In this document: positions 11,033 through 23,650 of the stretch, piece by piece | How positions within the stretch are numbered: position 1 is the stretch's first letter | How the letters are laid out: the number at the start of each line of letters is the position of its first letter | The notes under the pieces: generated by a model | Told to the model about the DNA's origin: nothing | Databases searched by the model: none | Seen by the model: the letters and a program-made list of their open reading frames with translations, nothing else | Assembly (NCBI GenBank): GCA_946894095.1 | Contig: OX335651.1 | Coordinates: forward strand, 14,592,501 to 14,656,500 | Source: Incurvaria masculella | Taxonomy: Eukaryota > Arthropoda > Insecta > Lepidoptera > Incurvariidae | Reading direction: 5' to 3' | DNA length: 64,000 bases | Translations under genes and position numbers: made by a program

Positions 11033-11582
11033 TTAAGGTGGCCCAACCCGGCGGGACTAACTCATCCGCGGGCAATGTACAAAACCGTGCTGTTGCGCTC
11101 TGGGACCTTCTCTGTTTCAAAGAATAAGACACGCTCCGTGATAAGGAATATGCAACATGTCCACAAAAAAGACAATGTGCATAGTGTGTGATTTGGTAAA
11201 ATTTACGAAAATTTTAATTACAAAACAACTTATAGCTAAAAGTAAACCACGACCGCTGTATTAAAAAATCTAACAAAAACCAAATAGATTATGAATCGTG
11301 ATTAAATAAGCTATGTCTGATGACCTAATCTTTTTAAGATGTTCTTACTTTATCATTGCGTAATCCACCTCCAAAGTTACTGCATAAACGCGCGAAAAAC
11401 TCGAACTTTCGGACCTTATAACTTAGAAACCTAACACAATTTTACAATTCCAACGATCATCAGACATCTAGTTCTATCAAATAAAGCTATTTTGAGCAAA
11501 ATGTGGGATCTTTGACGAGAAATATGGGCGTGATCTTCTTTCCCCGTTTGTATGGGGATTTGAGCGAGTTGGGCCACCTTAA
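11033..11582. mobile_element. TTAA-flanked MITE, family M2, copy 1
   Basis: TTAA at 11033-11036 and 11579-11582 flanks an element with ends GGTGGCCCAACCCG and (inverted) GGTGGCCCAACTCG. A shorter, oppositely oriented copy is at 39952-40333, with long shared stretches. TTAA duplication is typical of piggyBac, Kolobok and Sola3 transposons. There is no transposase. Confidence 0.75.
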
Positions 11583-12609
11583 AAGTAAACGTCCCTAAAG
11601 TCAGTTCCGTCAAGTACCTGAAAAATATTTAAATACGCGAGAAGGACATGTTATCGAAACCAATCGATGCTCTTACGTGTGTAATGATCATGAGGAATGT
11701 TTTTGAGGTGAGAACTTGGCTAAACGATTGAGGCACTGTCGGACTATGATCTTCAAAAAGTTTTAATTCTGGACAAATCAAATGAATTATTAAAATTTTC
11801 ATTAAAATTAATAAGAACTCGATAAAAATTTATTCTTTTAAGTTTAATTTTAATATTTTTCATAATAATAATATCAATTTGAATATTATAAAAATAAAAA
11901 GATTAAATTAAACTTATATTTTTATAAATAATGAAAATAAAATTCATTTAAATAAACTTTATAGAAACCAAACTAATATTTGAATAATAATATTAATTAT
12001 TTATTTAATAATTATTTTACCTGTAATCGTAAAATATATAATTACGTCCTTTACGTTTGTATTCTATCCAATATCACCATGACTTGGTATGTCAAGTCCA
12101 AAGCTAACTTGATTCAACATTCAAATAGTTTCAATTTTACTCACAATCTGTCAGCAACTCTCTAACGTCATTTCCTTATCCGACGCAGAAGTGGTTGAGT
12201 TTTTCGCAATTTCCATTTTCCGAACTAATTGACAGTAGGCGCGGACGAGTTTGCCACTCCGGCTTCGAGGTTTTTTTCAGGATCGGGGTGGCGAAACGTA
12301 TTTCCATTTTCGTAGACGAACAGAATACACAATAGAGCAGTGGTTCGGGTGATGTACGCAAGTCTGTGAACACAATCTTTTCGAGAGGTGAAAGAGCATA
12401 GGAAACGGATTTTTTTCCGGGGACAATGTGATGATTTCAGTGGCTAAGCATCTTTTTTTTGAAATCAGGTCCGGGCTATTAAGATACAAAGTGGCCTCGA
12501 AGTAGCTTTTAGGCATATTTTAACTACATTAACAACACTTAAGTTTCTGTAGGTCCTTATTTGCTTAGTGGTAGGCCTTTCCTTATTACGTAATTTTTTA
12601 TATTTTTAT
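11583..12609. other. very AT-rich stretch plus unassigned block
   Basis: 11765-12030 is extremely AT-rich with no structure recognised. 12170-12530 is more GC-balanced and open over parts of two minus-strand frames (65 and 79 codons). It could be a decayed coding remnant, but no motif was identified. Confidence 0.25.
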
Positions 12610-12800
12610 ATTTTTTTAATTGCACCTATTTGTTGTTATAGCGGCAAAATAAATATACACTCTGTGAAGTTTCAGCTGCCTACCTATTACGATTCATGAG
12701 ATACAGCCCTGTGACAGACAGACGGACGGACGGACGGACAGCAGAGGCTTAGTAATAGCGTTCCGTTGGCACCCTTTGAGTACGGAACCCTATATATATA
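12610..12800 (+). repeat. dispersed (GGAC)n-core repeat, copy 2, 5'-truncated
   Basis: Begins within TTGTTGTTATAGCGGCAAAA and runs through GATTCATGAGATACAGCCC, the (GGAC)n run and TACGGAACCC. Confidence 0.65.
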
Positions 12801-13061
12801 TACGGTACTGTTTAATAGGTTAAAAGAATTGTTTAATATTAACTGTTTGGGCTCATTCATTCGTTCGGTCATTTACCCTAAATGATTGAATTATAACTGT
12901 GCTAAAACCGAGAACAGTTGGATTTTTTTTTATGTACAACGGTCCTACTGGCTGTGATGAAAAAGGAATATATTTGTATACAGTCGTGCAAACATACCAG
13001 AACATTATAAAACCAGCACAAAACTTTCTCATCGTCAAAAAAGAAACTTTCTTTCTTTTGA

Positions 13062-13470
13062 GCGGCTCGTAGCCTAGTGGCGCGGGGACTGGCCTAGCGT
13101 ACCAGAGACCTGGGTTCAATACCGACATGCACCACTGTCTTTCTCTTTCCGAGTTCGACAAGTGCATTTCGTTACGAATGCGAGCTGCTCCATGGTTCGG
13201 AATCCATGTAAAACTGTAGGTCCCCTTCCCCTACTAGGTGGTAGGGTTTATGCCCGCCCGGGTTGGTACCATCGCATTGGATGAAAAGATGGTCGAAGCG
13301 GCAATGAAAAATTGTCCGTTTTTTCCATCCAGTTCAATGTAGCCGTGCTCATAAAGGGAAGGTCCTGGCATGGCACCAAATTCCTTCGTGAATGAGGTGT
13401 ATTGGGCTAATATCATAACGGTAGTTGTGTGGTATTAGCCATCCATGTCAGGTCGCATAAAAAAAAAAAA
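13062..13470 (+). mobile_element. SINE family S, full-length copy with tRNA-like head
   Basis: The head has an A box TAGCCTAGTGG (about 13072) and a B box GGTTCAATACC (about 13113), both matching pol III consensus. The body of about 340 bp includes GCCCGCCCGGGTTGGTACCA and ends in a run of 11-12 A after GTCGCATA. It is the only copy here with an intact tRNA-like promoter and A tail. Other copies: 8083-8458, 23520-23650, 31415-31665, 38675-39010 and 45870-46150 (-); 23380-23515 and 32140-32330 (+). Confidence 0.75.
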
Positions 13471-14250
13471 GCTTAATATACTCGGAAGCATCGAACGGAA
13501 ATACTCTCATAATAAAATATGTGACAGTTAAGATCAAGGTTGTCTTATTTTGGCAACTTCAACTTCACGACTTTTAATATAAATCATTATGACCGCCCGA
13601 CCCCCTGTTAAAATGCTCGGAGTTCCGCTTATATTTAAATTTTTTTTTAATAATAACAATATGTTATGAAGGTTAAGTATAGCTTTAAGTTGAATAATTG
13701 CAACACGAAATGATCTTTATTACTGAATTTAAATTTTTTGACCTATTTTCATGAACTTTTTATGAATGGCTGCTTTGTTTATAGTTTAATTTATTTGGCT
13801 AATGGCCTTTTTCACCTACTGCTGTTTGGTTAATTGGGCCTTTCAGCTAGCAATCAATACCAGTACAACATAATCAGTGCTTTACTTATAAAGGTCCTTT
13901 ATGTGTCAATTAAAATAAATGAGCACTTGGTGAAAAGCAGGCTAAAAGAAGTTAAATACTTTTTAAAAAAATATATATAATCTATAACGAATAAAATTAA
14001 ATAGAACAAAGCATTGATTGTATAGTCACACAATGAGATTACTTAATATTCATTGTTTCAATGATTCATTAAAATAAACTATAATACATTACAAATTTGA
14101 CGTGTATTTTAACGCATGTAAAAATATTAAATATTTTATTTGAGCTGTACAAATTGAGTAAATTCAATTATTACAGAAATATAATTAATATATATTAACA
14201 AAGATAATACACTAATTAAGAAATAGTTATTGTATAACTGTTGCCGAAGA
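13471..14250. other. gene-free AT-rich stretch
   Basis: Nothing recognised on either strand. Confidence 0.3.
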
Positions 14251-14254
14251 ATGC

Positions 14255-14440
14255 TTAAGTATATCTGGATAACGTGTTGATCCCGAGAGGTGGATCCAGT
14301 CGACGATTTAACAGCGTGATTAGCATCGTCGGGAATGGAAGGCAAATTGCAAAATTTAATTGACTGAACGCGTTTGCTTCTACTTCCATTCTTGCAACGG
14401 GGACCACGGAAGCAGAAGCTTCTAGCAAGATACTCATTCA
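14255..14440 (-). other. GC-elevated block, possible exon or transposon remnant
   Basis: Two minus-strand frames stay open here (60 and 101 codons) within AT-rich DNA. An acceptor-like CATCAATGTTTCCAG lies just upstream, ending near 14447. No protein family was recognised and the two frames conflict, so no gene is called. Confidence 0.2.
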
Positions 14441-14449
14441 TTGAGCTGG

Positions 14450-15682
14450 AAACATTGATGGAAGTAACAGAGACATTTAAAGATTCTCCTACACTCCCTG
14501 CGCCTGCAATTATAATTCAATTCAATGTCTCCTACTAACGAATTTATGTATCAATTTAGGCTAATCGGTGAACATACGCCATATTCACATGCAGGTTAAG
14601 GCGCTAGGACTAGCCAACTACTCGCGCCATACAAATGCACTTTTTAACAAATGTAATAATATGTAGTGAAACGCTTCAGCAAATCCAAATAGAACTCCAG
14701 ACTGATAATGGATTGTTAATATTTTTTTATTCCATCATTTATTTAAATAATAATAAAAATAAAAAAGTTGATTTTTCTCATTAGAAATCTGAAAGTAATT
14801 CGATTTCTAGATATAAGCAAAAACAGCATATATGCATAAACAAAAAATTCCATTTGCTTTTAGATTTCTACATTTAGTCAAAAAAGTTCGGAAATGGACA
14901 CCGTTTCCGCAATGTATTTTGTATAGAAAAAGGAAACATACATTAACGAAAATAATTCGATTCCTAGACAAGGAATCATATTTTGTAAGAATGACACTTA
15001 TAATCGTCAGACTTAGTTAGTTAACTTGGGGTGCCTCGTCTAACTTTGCGATTTGGCTAGTACCAGGCCCTTAAGCATAACCACTTAGTAAGGGCATTGT
15101 ATTGATAAAGGTCGTGAAATATGAAATAAGTACATTCGCTAAAGAACACTTATTGTTGTTTGAATTGTCCACCGTTAGTTTAGGTGAATTTGGCAATAGA
15201 TGGCGCTGTACGTCGTTTTAGACAACGATATCAAAACATATCCGCACGATTATAAAAGAATTGCATATGCATTTTTAAATTACTCTGGTTTCCCTTCAAT
15301 ACGAATAAATCTTTCGCCTTTTACTAAAGATTTCCGTGGAGGGGAACACTTAAATGAGTCTGTAAAATATTTTTTGTGTACCCTGCTCACGCGGGGTCAA
15401 TAAACAAATCAAAATATATTATGTTAGATACAAGTGGTAACGTAAAATTTTGATTTGCGTGATCTCACTTCGTTGATCGTTTTCAAGGATTCCTTAAAAA
15501 CCCTGTGTAATTCGTTCGCAAGGACCCGCGAAACTTTCATTTCGTCGGCGATCCAACGGTGCTCTATTTGAAATCGTTTTTAAGAAAAGGTTCAACGAAT
15601 ATATACCGTTATGTCTTTCACCATATGGTTATATCCATTATAGTATTTTTATAAGGAATTTATTTCCTTCGCTGATTTTCGC
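14450..15682. other. gene-free stretch
   Basis: No supported gene. The 67-codon frame at 15200-15403 has no recognisable domain. A single AGATGGCGC (CTCF-like core) occurs near 15197. Confidence 0.3.
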
Positions 15683-15830
15683 GATAATAATAATAATATT
15701 CTTTATTGCAATCCATACAAAAGTACAATGCAAAGGCGGATTTATTGCCTCAGGCAATTTCGAACAATCAACCCTATCATAGGGAAATTTCACAGCTTAG
15801 GGTATGCAAAGAAAAACAACGCTTATTACT
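15683..15830 (-). mobile_element. LINE 3' end fragment
   Basis: Read on the minus strand, sequence ending GCAATAAAGAATATT and an (ATT)n-type tail is characteristic of 3' ends of lepidopteran non-LTR elements. Only the 3' end is present. Confidence 0.4.
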
Positions 15831-18330
15831 TATTAATTAAATACAAAACAATATAAATGAAAACTTAACTAAAACTAAGCATACTTATTTATTTTCTATA
15901 TATTTTACTAAATGTAGGTATTCAATTTCAAAACAATAAATTGAACTAATTTCACAAGCGAGCTGCGTGGAATGTGAAAGAGTCGTTGAGTTGAACTATG
16001 AGATGGAATGAGGAGAAGTTGTGTGTCCGGTGATGTATATGGCATAATAGAAATTAATAAAAAATGCAAACCTAAGTGAACGCATGTGCATCAAGCTTCC
16101 GAAATGGCAGCGGCCAAAGCCCTGGCCATCCGGCGGCCCGGACCTCATGCTCTGTGGTCTCCGAACTGTCCCCATTCGGTCTTTAGGACAATATAATTGC
16201 GAATCGGCGAATGACGATAGCAATCAAACTCGTGTTTCTTCTTATTTTATATCAAAACTGGCATCACTTGTTTTAGCAAAGTTACCTAAAACAGCTGTTG
16301 AGCAAGCGCCATTTTGCCTTTCGTTTTCAAAGAATGTATGCGATATCGATATTGCTACGCCCTTATAACAGCCAGCTCGCACGATATTGTCCTAAGTCTG
16401 CACTCAAGACTGCACACGTTGCTAAAATGTACAATTGTTCAAATAGGAACATTATACTTACACTTTTTACGAAAAGAGTACTAAAAACTGTTTCAACTTT
16501 CAACCCGTTAACTACATTTTAAATTCTTCTCCGTATTCAAGTCCATAAATTCATTTCGTTAACTAATTAGTTAGATCGCCGGGTTGTTCCGACCCTGGTA
16601 CATAATTATATTTTTATTCCTCCAAATGGGAAAAATAAAATCCGCAAAAGAAATTCTGCTCGATCTGTTGAAATTTATGGAGAACAATATTGGAAACGTG
16701 ATACCTGCGAGCTTCGGCGAAATGTCCTCCTCTTCTTGTTTCAACTTCCCGGTCGGGTTGGGAGTTAAGGAATAGGGAAGGATTTACGGCGGAATATTAG
16801 TTAATAATAAATATGATATGCTGAGGAGAACAATTTGGTTTTTGACATTCACCCGAGCGGAGGCGGATAATATGTTATAAGAAACTTTCGCGGACGTGTT
16901 ATTCAAACCCTTAGTTTTTTTTATAATTAATCCTGAATCTCGATTACAGGCCAAAGCGGGTCCAATTATACAAGTAAAAACCTGCGGGTAACCTTATAAG
17001 AATAAAAAAAATCTTAAAAATGAGTCAAGCCGTTTAGAAGGAGAAAACTTACAAACACACCCACAGCGGGATTTCATATATTAAAAAAACCGTTCGTCGA
17101 CAGTGCCAACCATGCAACACATATAATTTTCAAAATTGCTTTTATACGATGATCCTTATACAGCTGTTTGATTTTTAATTCAAAGAAAAAACATTATTTT
17201 CTAAACATTTAAAAACATTAGAGTCGGTATTTTAAGTTTAAAAGCGAAACAGCTATTAGTTATAAACAAAAACAAAAATGTGGTATATTGTACCTGGAAG
17301 TTTCTAAATAGCGTTTGCAGTGATTTTTATTCATTTAATGACTACCCATTCGAGCTATAAGGCTATTTACGACATGAAGTCTCGCGGGATGTCTTCAATC
17401 TGAAAGGAAAAAAGTCAAGCGTATTCAAAGGCCTTTGCTTGCTTGCGAACCCGTACTTAACGAGATAATACTATACAAATACTATACGAGATATTCCTCA
17501 TACGATTATTTTCACATATTTTAGGTTCGTACCTATCGATAAAATCTTAAACTTGCTTGTATGCCTACGTTATGTTCGTACGTTATTCAGTAAGTCTGAT
17601 AAGATGCATGCGCACCTTGTGAATAGAGAAATACTTTAATATGTGACAATAACAGTTATTTTTTAACGTTTAAATAGCTTTAAGGTCTAAATCAACAAAG
17701 CATCATTTGAATCGAAAGTGGAAATAAGTTGGATGTTGCTGTGGCAATCTAAATTCCACTGACTTTGCCGAGGCTCCAGCACTTCGCAGGGAATTTTACA
17801 AGTATGCGTCAACTGGTCCAACATCAAACGGGGCTTGCCTTTGATAAAATCAACGTAGCTCGGGAATGTTGCATGAAAATTATCACAATGTATAGAACAA
17901 ATTATTGTTTGCACCGGAATATGTTTTAATATATTTGTTTAAGCCGTGGTATGGTGGCAAGGAGAGCGAATCGGTCCAAATAAGTTGTGGCATATGTAGG
18001 CTACGTCTTGAAATTATTTTGCCTAATCATTCTATCACCCTTACGAAACGTTTGGCATTTATTTTTTCTTTTTGGGCCCAAAATCAAGTAATGTAATTCA
18101 CTTAGCGTCGATTTTGTTAATAACTCGGTAACTGGCAAGACTGCGTGGTTTACAAACACAGGCTGAAGAGAAGGGACCTTAATTTCGTTCCATTCGAAAT
18201 TTGAAATTAATGGCGCGCTTCGTTTGTTTCGGATGTGTGTTTTCTAAATGAATCACTTTCATTTCACATGGATCTTTGGATTTTTTGACGAAAAAAGGCA
18301 TTCCAACTTTGCCGTTTGCACCGATATCGA
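15831..18330. other. gene-free stretch
   Basis: A GC-richer patch at 16085-16200 and a 75-codon minus-strand frame at 17687-17914 look slightly protein-like but have no convincing splice sites or recognised domain. The remainder is featureless AT-rich DNA. Confidence 0.25.
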
Positions 18331-18333
18331 TCC

Positions 18334-18600
18334 GATATCACCCTCTGCGACTTTTTCTTATTCTCCAAGATAAAGTTGAACCTCAAGGGAACTCATAGCG
18401 GCGCACAGGAGGTCAAGGAAGCTCTAACCGCGGTGCTGAACGAGTTTACTTCGGAAGATTACCAAAGATGCTTCCCATGGTGGGAGCAACGTTAAAATCG
18501 TTGTGTAAAAGTAAGAGAGAGAGTTAGGTTGATAGTAAAATTTTGTTCGTTACTAAAATGGTTTGTATTTTATTGAAAACATTCCGGAACTCCTCGTAGT
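18334..18600 (+). pseudogene. mariner transposase C-terminal fragment
   Basis: From 18334 one frame reads the mariner C-terminus: CDFFLF, where the D is the third residue of the DD34D catalytic triad, then SKIKLNLKGTHSGAQEVKEA and EDYQRCFPWW. It stops at a TAA at 18493-18495, before the usual W-x2-RW-x2-C...G-x-YFEG end. The first two catalytic Asp are absent. Following sequence to about 18600 (AACATTCCGGAAC) resembles a mariner 3' end. A dead, 5'-truncated copy. Confidence 0.8.
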
Positions 18601-19744
18601 TTAATAAATAGTATTAATTTTTACCTATTTATTTTAGTGATATGCAAAGTGGTGTCCCCGCGACGCATAGAACATCATTTTTGTTGCTCTATTTATGTTG
18701 CATGGAAGGGCCTGTCCTTACGTAGTAATATTTAGTGCTAATCGTTTTAAAACGTTTGAATAATTTAAGTTTTAAATTTCTGTACACAATCTTTCTCAAC
18801 ACCTAAAGTTTGCGAACAAAATGTAGTTTACACTTAAAGAGTTATTGCCAATAACGCGTATCTTAAATAAATGATTGGATCGGGAATAGCTAAAAAGATT
18901 ATAGTTAGCAACTGCTGACTCTTACTGCCCAGCAATAAATCGAACTGCTCCGTTTTCACGTGGATGGGTGCAGACGGGGCAACTCACGTGCTATCTGACA
19001 ACATGCCCGACGTCTTCGGCCGGTGCGAGCCTGTCTTTTGGGTCCAGGCATGTTCACCTGAACTGAACTAGGATCCGTATGCTAGCTCAACTGATGGATG
19101 GTTTTTATCTAAGCACAAAAGGAAGGAGATTTGCAATATAACGCGGCTATTATGAGACCCGCTGTCTCCAATTTTCTAAAACTAAGTGGGGTGTGGGGTG
19201 GAAATGACTTGATGAGACACGCGTGCAGTGGCGATGTTTTGAATGTGTTGTATAGAATGTATGCTCGCCATACATACCTGTATGCATATCCTCGGATCTA
19301 TCAGTAAAGATTGACAGGAACCTAAACAAATATTGATACACTGTATGGTATAGATAGGAATATTATTTTTTTAAGAGAAGGGTTGTCTGAAGAACGCTGT
19401 GCGTGACGCCAGTTATGACGCATGGTTAAGTGAATGCCATGCGGATAGCAGTCGGTGAGCGGGGCCGGGTCGTTAACCATACGTCACAAGATGGGTACTA
19501 ATTCTGTCTACCCAAATCAAAACAGGATAAATTAAATTAATGCACCATGATTACATATATACAAACAGAAACAACAACCAATGTTCTAGGACGAGCATAA
19601 ACACAAAAATATACAAGTAGGTAAAGAAATAGAGTATGTTCCTAATTGGGCCCCCTAATACGAACGACGACACTGAGAAATGTTACGCGTACTGACTCTA
19701 AAGCTGGCAAAAAAGGTTCGGTACGTACCTATGTGGTGATGATG
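18601..19744. other. gene-free stretch
   Basis: No supported gene. A GC-richer patch at about 18950-19080 is unassigned. Confidence 0.25.
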
Positions 19745-20030
19745 CCTGGAGCACGTGGTTGGGCGGCGAATGGCGCCTGCCCCCGCGCGGCGAAGTTCGA
19801 GCGGCTGGGTCCCCTCACTATAGACGCACCGCACCACAGGGCGAGTCGATGGAGGACCCCACTCGGAGCACGGGGTGACCGAGCGCCTGGAGCACATGGT
19901 CGGGCGGCGAATGGCGCCTGCCCCCCGCGCGGCGAACCTCGAGCGGCTGAGGGTGGCTCCCGCGGTGCACGCACCGCACCACAGGGCGCGTCGTTGGCGG
20001 AGCCCACTCCAAGGAGCACGGGGTGGGCGC
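19745..20030. repeat. GC-rich tandem duplication, about 141-bp unit, two copies
   Basis: Unit 1 starts at 19745 and unit 2 at 19886. Both contain GGGCGGCGAATGGCGCCTGC and CGCACCGCACCACAGGGCG. Four long frames on both strands overlap here because high-GC DNA lacks stop codons, so none is called as a gene. GC-rich sequence without the repeat continues to about 20240. Confidence 0.65.
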
Positions 20031-20679
20031 CGAAGACACGGTGGGCGCGGCTGTGCTCCACCGAGCCAGCCCAAAAGCGGCGACGGCGAGACCCCGGGAA
20101 GCGACTGGCGTTACTCGCGGCGGTCGGCGGTCTGTCGGCGGCGAGATGCCCTCGCGCCGTGGCTGGCGAACAACATGGCTGCCGTCGTGCTCCTCTACCA
20201 TTGGCTCTGTAGGACCCCCTGAGGTCCGCTAGGCGCGCGTGCATGAGGGAGACAGCATACTTGAATTGCTGAGTGGTAAAAAGAGACGGTACTAATGTTC
20301 GTGGTTTGTTGTTTTGTTTCTAGAAGAATTTTGACCGTTCGTTCCTTGAAACGCGTATTTTTCCATTATGTAGATAACTATAAATGTCCATTGTGAGTAT
20401 GCATAGGCACTGACATCGTTCTGAAGGCTACCGTAAGAGTAGTTCAAGGCATATATGACATACAGATATTGATATTGTTACAACACATACATAAAAATTA
20501 TACACATTAAAAGATAAGATCCAGGCAACATATAAAGTAATATTATCAACACATCAAAATATATACTACATAATTTTAATTGAATGAAATTGTTTGAACC
20601 TAAGTCCATTCAAAGAGTCACCCTCTCTGATTTCGATTTATTCCATATATCGACATAGTCGAGAATAGGAAGAAATAAA

Positions 20680-20985
20680 ACAAACCGGCCAAGTTGGAGT
20701 CAGAATCGCACACGAAGGGTTCCGTACCATCGTACAAGACTTAACACAAAATAAATACCGTGTTTTGTATGGAGACGACCTTTAATTCTTATTTAATCTT
20801 ATTTTGCCTTTCGGTATACATAATAAAATATATATATTGGTACACACAAATAAATACACATTCTGTGAAAATATCAGCTGCCTACCTGTCACTGTTCATG
20901 AGATATAGCCCTGTGACAGACGGTCGGACGGACGGACGGAGAGCGAAGGCTTATTTGCGAAGGGTTCCCTAATGAAACCCTAAAA
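20680..20985 (+). repeat. dispersed (GGAC)n-core repeat, copy 3, nearly full length
   Basis: Runs from CCGGCCAAGTTGGAGTC through GAAGGGTTCCGTACCATCG, TTCATGAGATATAGCCC and (GGAC)n to GGGTTCCCTAATG. Confidence 0.7.
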
Positions 20986-22280
20986 ACAATTCCGCAAGTA
21001 ACATTGTTTAATGAGTACGAAGAAAATGTATTACTCAAATTGATATATACTGTAACTGCGGCTCTTACAGTACTCATATGCTGAACGACATTTAGGAAAC
21101 CGAGTTGACTTACCGCCTCCGTAACACGAACTACCCTATCGTATTAATCAAGAGTTCGACGTCGTATCGGAAGCTTCTTCCGCGAATATATTCAACAAAG
21201 TACAGGTGATTTATCGGACCGGATGTGTCGGGGCAACTAGAGTCGGACCGCAATCGGAGAGGAGTTCTTGGGCTGACAAGTTAAGGTAGACAGCTCGATG
21301 TGTTTATCTGAGCCAAAAGGATTTGAGCACTACTGGCAAACTTTTGGGTTTTCAAGATTCCAAAAGTTTTCTACGTGTGTGAATGTTTTATGAGTCGCTT
21401 AAGTACTTCATAAAAGCGAAAAACAAATCAAAACGTACCGTTTTTGTTTATATCGTAAAGGCAAACTATCTCTAAAAAAAGGATGCAAACACTAATTTTA
21501 AAACAACAAATCTAACTTTATATATTTTATTACAAAAAGGTGTAAAAAATCTGCGTTATTTACGTCAAAATAAATATTATTAAACTAATGTTAACGTAGA
21601 GATTTTAATGTTCGTAACAATAATACTTTTTATTATTTTTTTTTATTTTAGGGCTTTTCATTGTTATAAACACAGAACATATACAAATCCACACAATCAA
21701 CAGATACATATGAAAAATATAATATGACGATGACAATTCTACTTAACCCTAACAAACAGCAACCATAAATAAAAAAGTTCTTATTTCGTGTTTTTTTCTA
21801 CATATTACAGAAAAGGTACATCCATTTGAATCTGAAGAAATAAGGTATACATTTTTGATTGAGTAAATACGTGATATCGAATGATGTGTAATGGTGCGTG
21901 TTTATTTGAATAGCTAGCATTAGTCACGAAGGCATTGTTTGTCACCATCTCAGTGGCAGAGAATTGCTGCTAGGGGAACTAATAAATTGACTTACGCACC
22001 ATAGGTCGAAGTTCAGTATTTCGACGAACATGTAAACATGTTTACAGGATATTCTGCACGCATAATTTAATGCGAATTTACCCTAAGGATGATGATTAAA
22101 CCTGCGAAGAGTTCTGTAAGAACTTTATCAGAAAAGAAACAAAGTTCACAACGAGCCACCCAACCCTGACAATAGCTCCATTCAAGTTCGTAGGCAAAAA
22201 TATTACCAGCAGAGGAAATGAACGTCCTACTAATGTCCTTGTCCTTTGTCGAACTGACAATATTCAATCTTGGGTATACC

Positions 22281-22402
22281 GACGTCAGTCAGTCAGTCAG
22301 CGTGTTTGCGTCCACTGCTGGACAAACGCCTCTCCAATCCTTCTCCAGTCCTCCCGGCCCTCAGCGGTACGGAACCACTGCTTTCCGACGTGCTCTCCAA
22401 GT
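22281..22402 (-). pseudogene. LINE ORF2 C-terminus (RTE-like), 5'-truncated
   Basis: On the minus strand about 34 codons end at a TGA (22299-22297) and read ...REDWRRIGEAFVQQWTQTR, a C-terminal signature of a lepidopteran non-LTR retrotransposon. A (TGAC)n microsatellite follows directly, as expected of its 3' tail. The rest of the element is missing. Confidence 0.7.
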
Positions 22403-22766
22403 AAAATCTGAATCAAATAGACTACTACAACTAGATTGAATCATTGTTTGCGCTTACTCATCCTACTGACCAATCAGCCTTGTACAGATCATACGACAAG
22501 CCAACGCGTTGCATCGACTAGGACGAGGCAAACCAGTAGTGGCTTACAGACGGTGAACTTAGTTAAAACTGAAACTATTAAGGTGCCCAAAGATAGGACC
22601 AAACCTTTTCCTACATTAAGGGTATTAATATTACATTAAGGGATTGGCAATTTTTGTTGGACACTCATTACAATCACTACCAAACACCTTTATAAATATG
22701 CACCACAGTATCTAGATCAGGAAGTCTTTGCCTAAGTACGAGAACAAACTACAGTTTATTCTAGCG

Positions 22767-22990
22767 AATACAAATACAAATACAAATGTTTATTTCAGTA
22801 AGCCATTTTACATACATAATGAAAATCTTACAAACTACATATCTATTATTATTTAAAGCTAGTATAGGCAAAAAGAGAAACCATTTTAATGAATAAGTAC
22901 CTTAAATAATTGGTATACAATGTAGTTGAAACAACTTTGGCTGTTACATATCACTTTTTAAATCCTACCCTCTGCACTAGCCAAAGACTG
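22767..22990 (-). mobile_element. LINE 3' tail fragment
   Basis: On the minus strand the block ends TTACTGAAATAAACATTTG followed by (TATTTG)n, a common 3' tail of lepidopteran non-LTR elements. No coding part. Confidence 0.5.
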
Positions 22991-23379
22991 TGAAGCAGAT
23001 GGCAGGTATAACCATAGAGCGAAGCATGGTTAGAGCTGTTTTAGACGTAAGTTAGAATTGTTATTATTTTTTTTTTTATTTCTATTGTTGATTGTTAGGG
23101 TGAAAAAAAACTTAATAAAGAGATAAAAAGGAAAGAAAAATGCTAAAATAAATAAGTTTACTTACTAAGTGTACTAATAGATGATAAGTGTACCCAACTT
23201 GTAAGTGTGTAAGAGTGTCGTTTGGATTTGTGGCGTATGAATGTGATGTGTTGTATGTATAATGCTAAAGATGGTGTGGGTGAATGAGATTGTTAATTAT
23301 GAAGGATTTGAACTTATATATTTCTCGGCATCTATACATACAGTTATAGGAAGAAAGGTATTCAAGGCTGGATTATTTG

Positions 23380-23650
23380 CGGACAAGATGGATAAAGCGG
23401 CAATAAAAAACTATCAAGCAAAAAAAGCTCTTAGTTTCCATTGGATGTGTTGGGCTAATATTATGACATAAGATGTGGTTATTATGTAGTCATCCTTGTC
23501 GAGTCACATAAAAAAAGCCTTCAATTTACGAGCAAGGCTATATCGAACTGAATTCAATGGTATCTAGTAGGGGCAAGACCACCTACAATTCTGAATCACG
23601 CAACAGCTCATATTCGTAATGACATTTTCATCTTCACTTCATCAACTCAG
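23380..23650. mobile_element. two decayed SINE family S fragments, head to head
   Basis: 23380-23515 is a plus-strand 3' part (AAGCGGCAATAAAAAACT ... GTCACATAAAAAAA). 23520-23650 is a minus-strand middle part (CTAGTAGGGGCAAGACC...). Both are diverged. Confidence 0.5.

Noticed and set aside
12176..12516. Possible coding exon on the minus strand
   Set aside because: Frames switch within the block and no motif could be identified; kept only as an unassigned remnant.
17687..17914. Possible coding exon (75 codons, minus)
   Set aside because: It reads somewhat like protein, but no acceptor and donor pair was found and no domain recognised.
19646..20244. Several overlapping 115-188-codon ORFs on both strands
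   Set aside because: They lie in a GC-rich tandem duplication where stop codons are rare. No domain, and frames on both strands are equally open.
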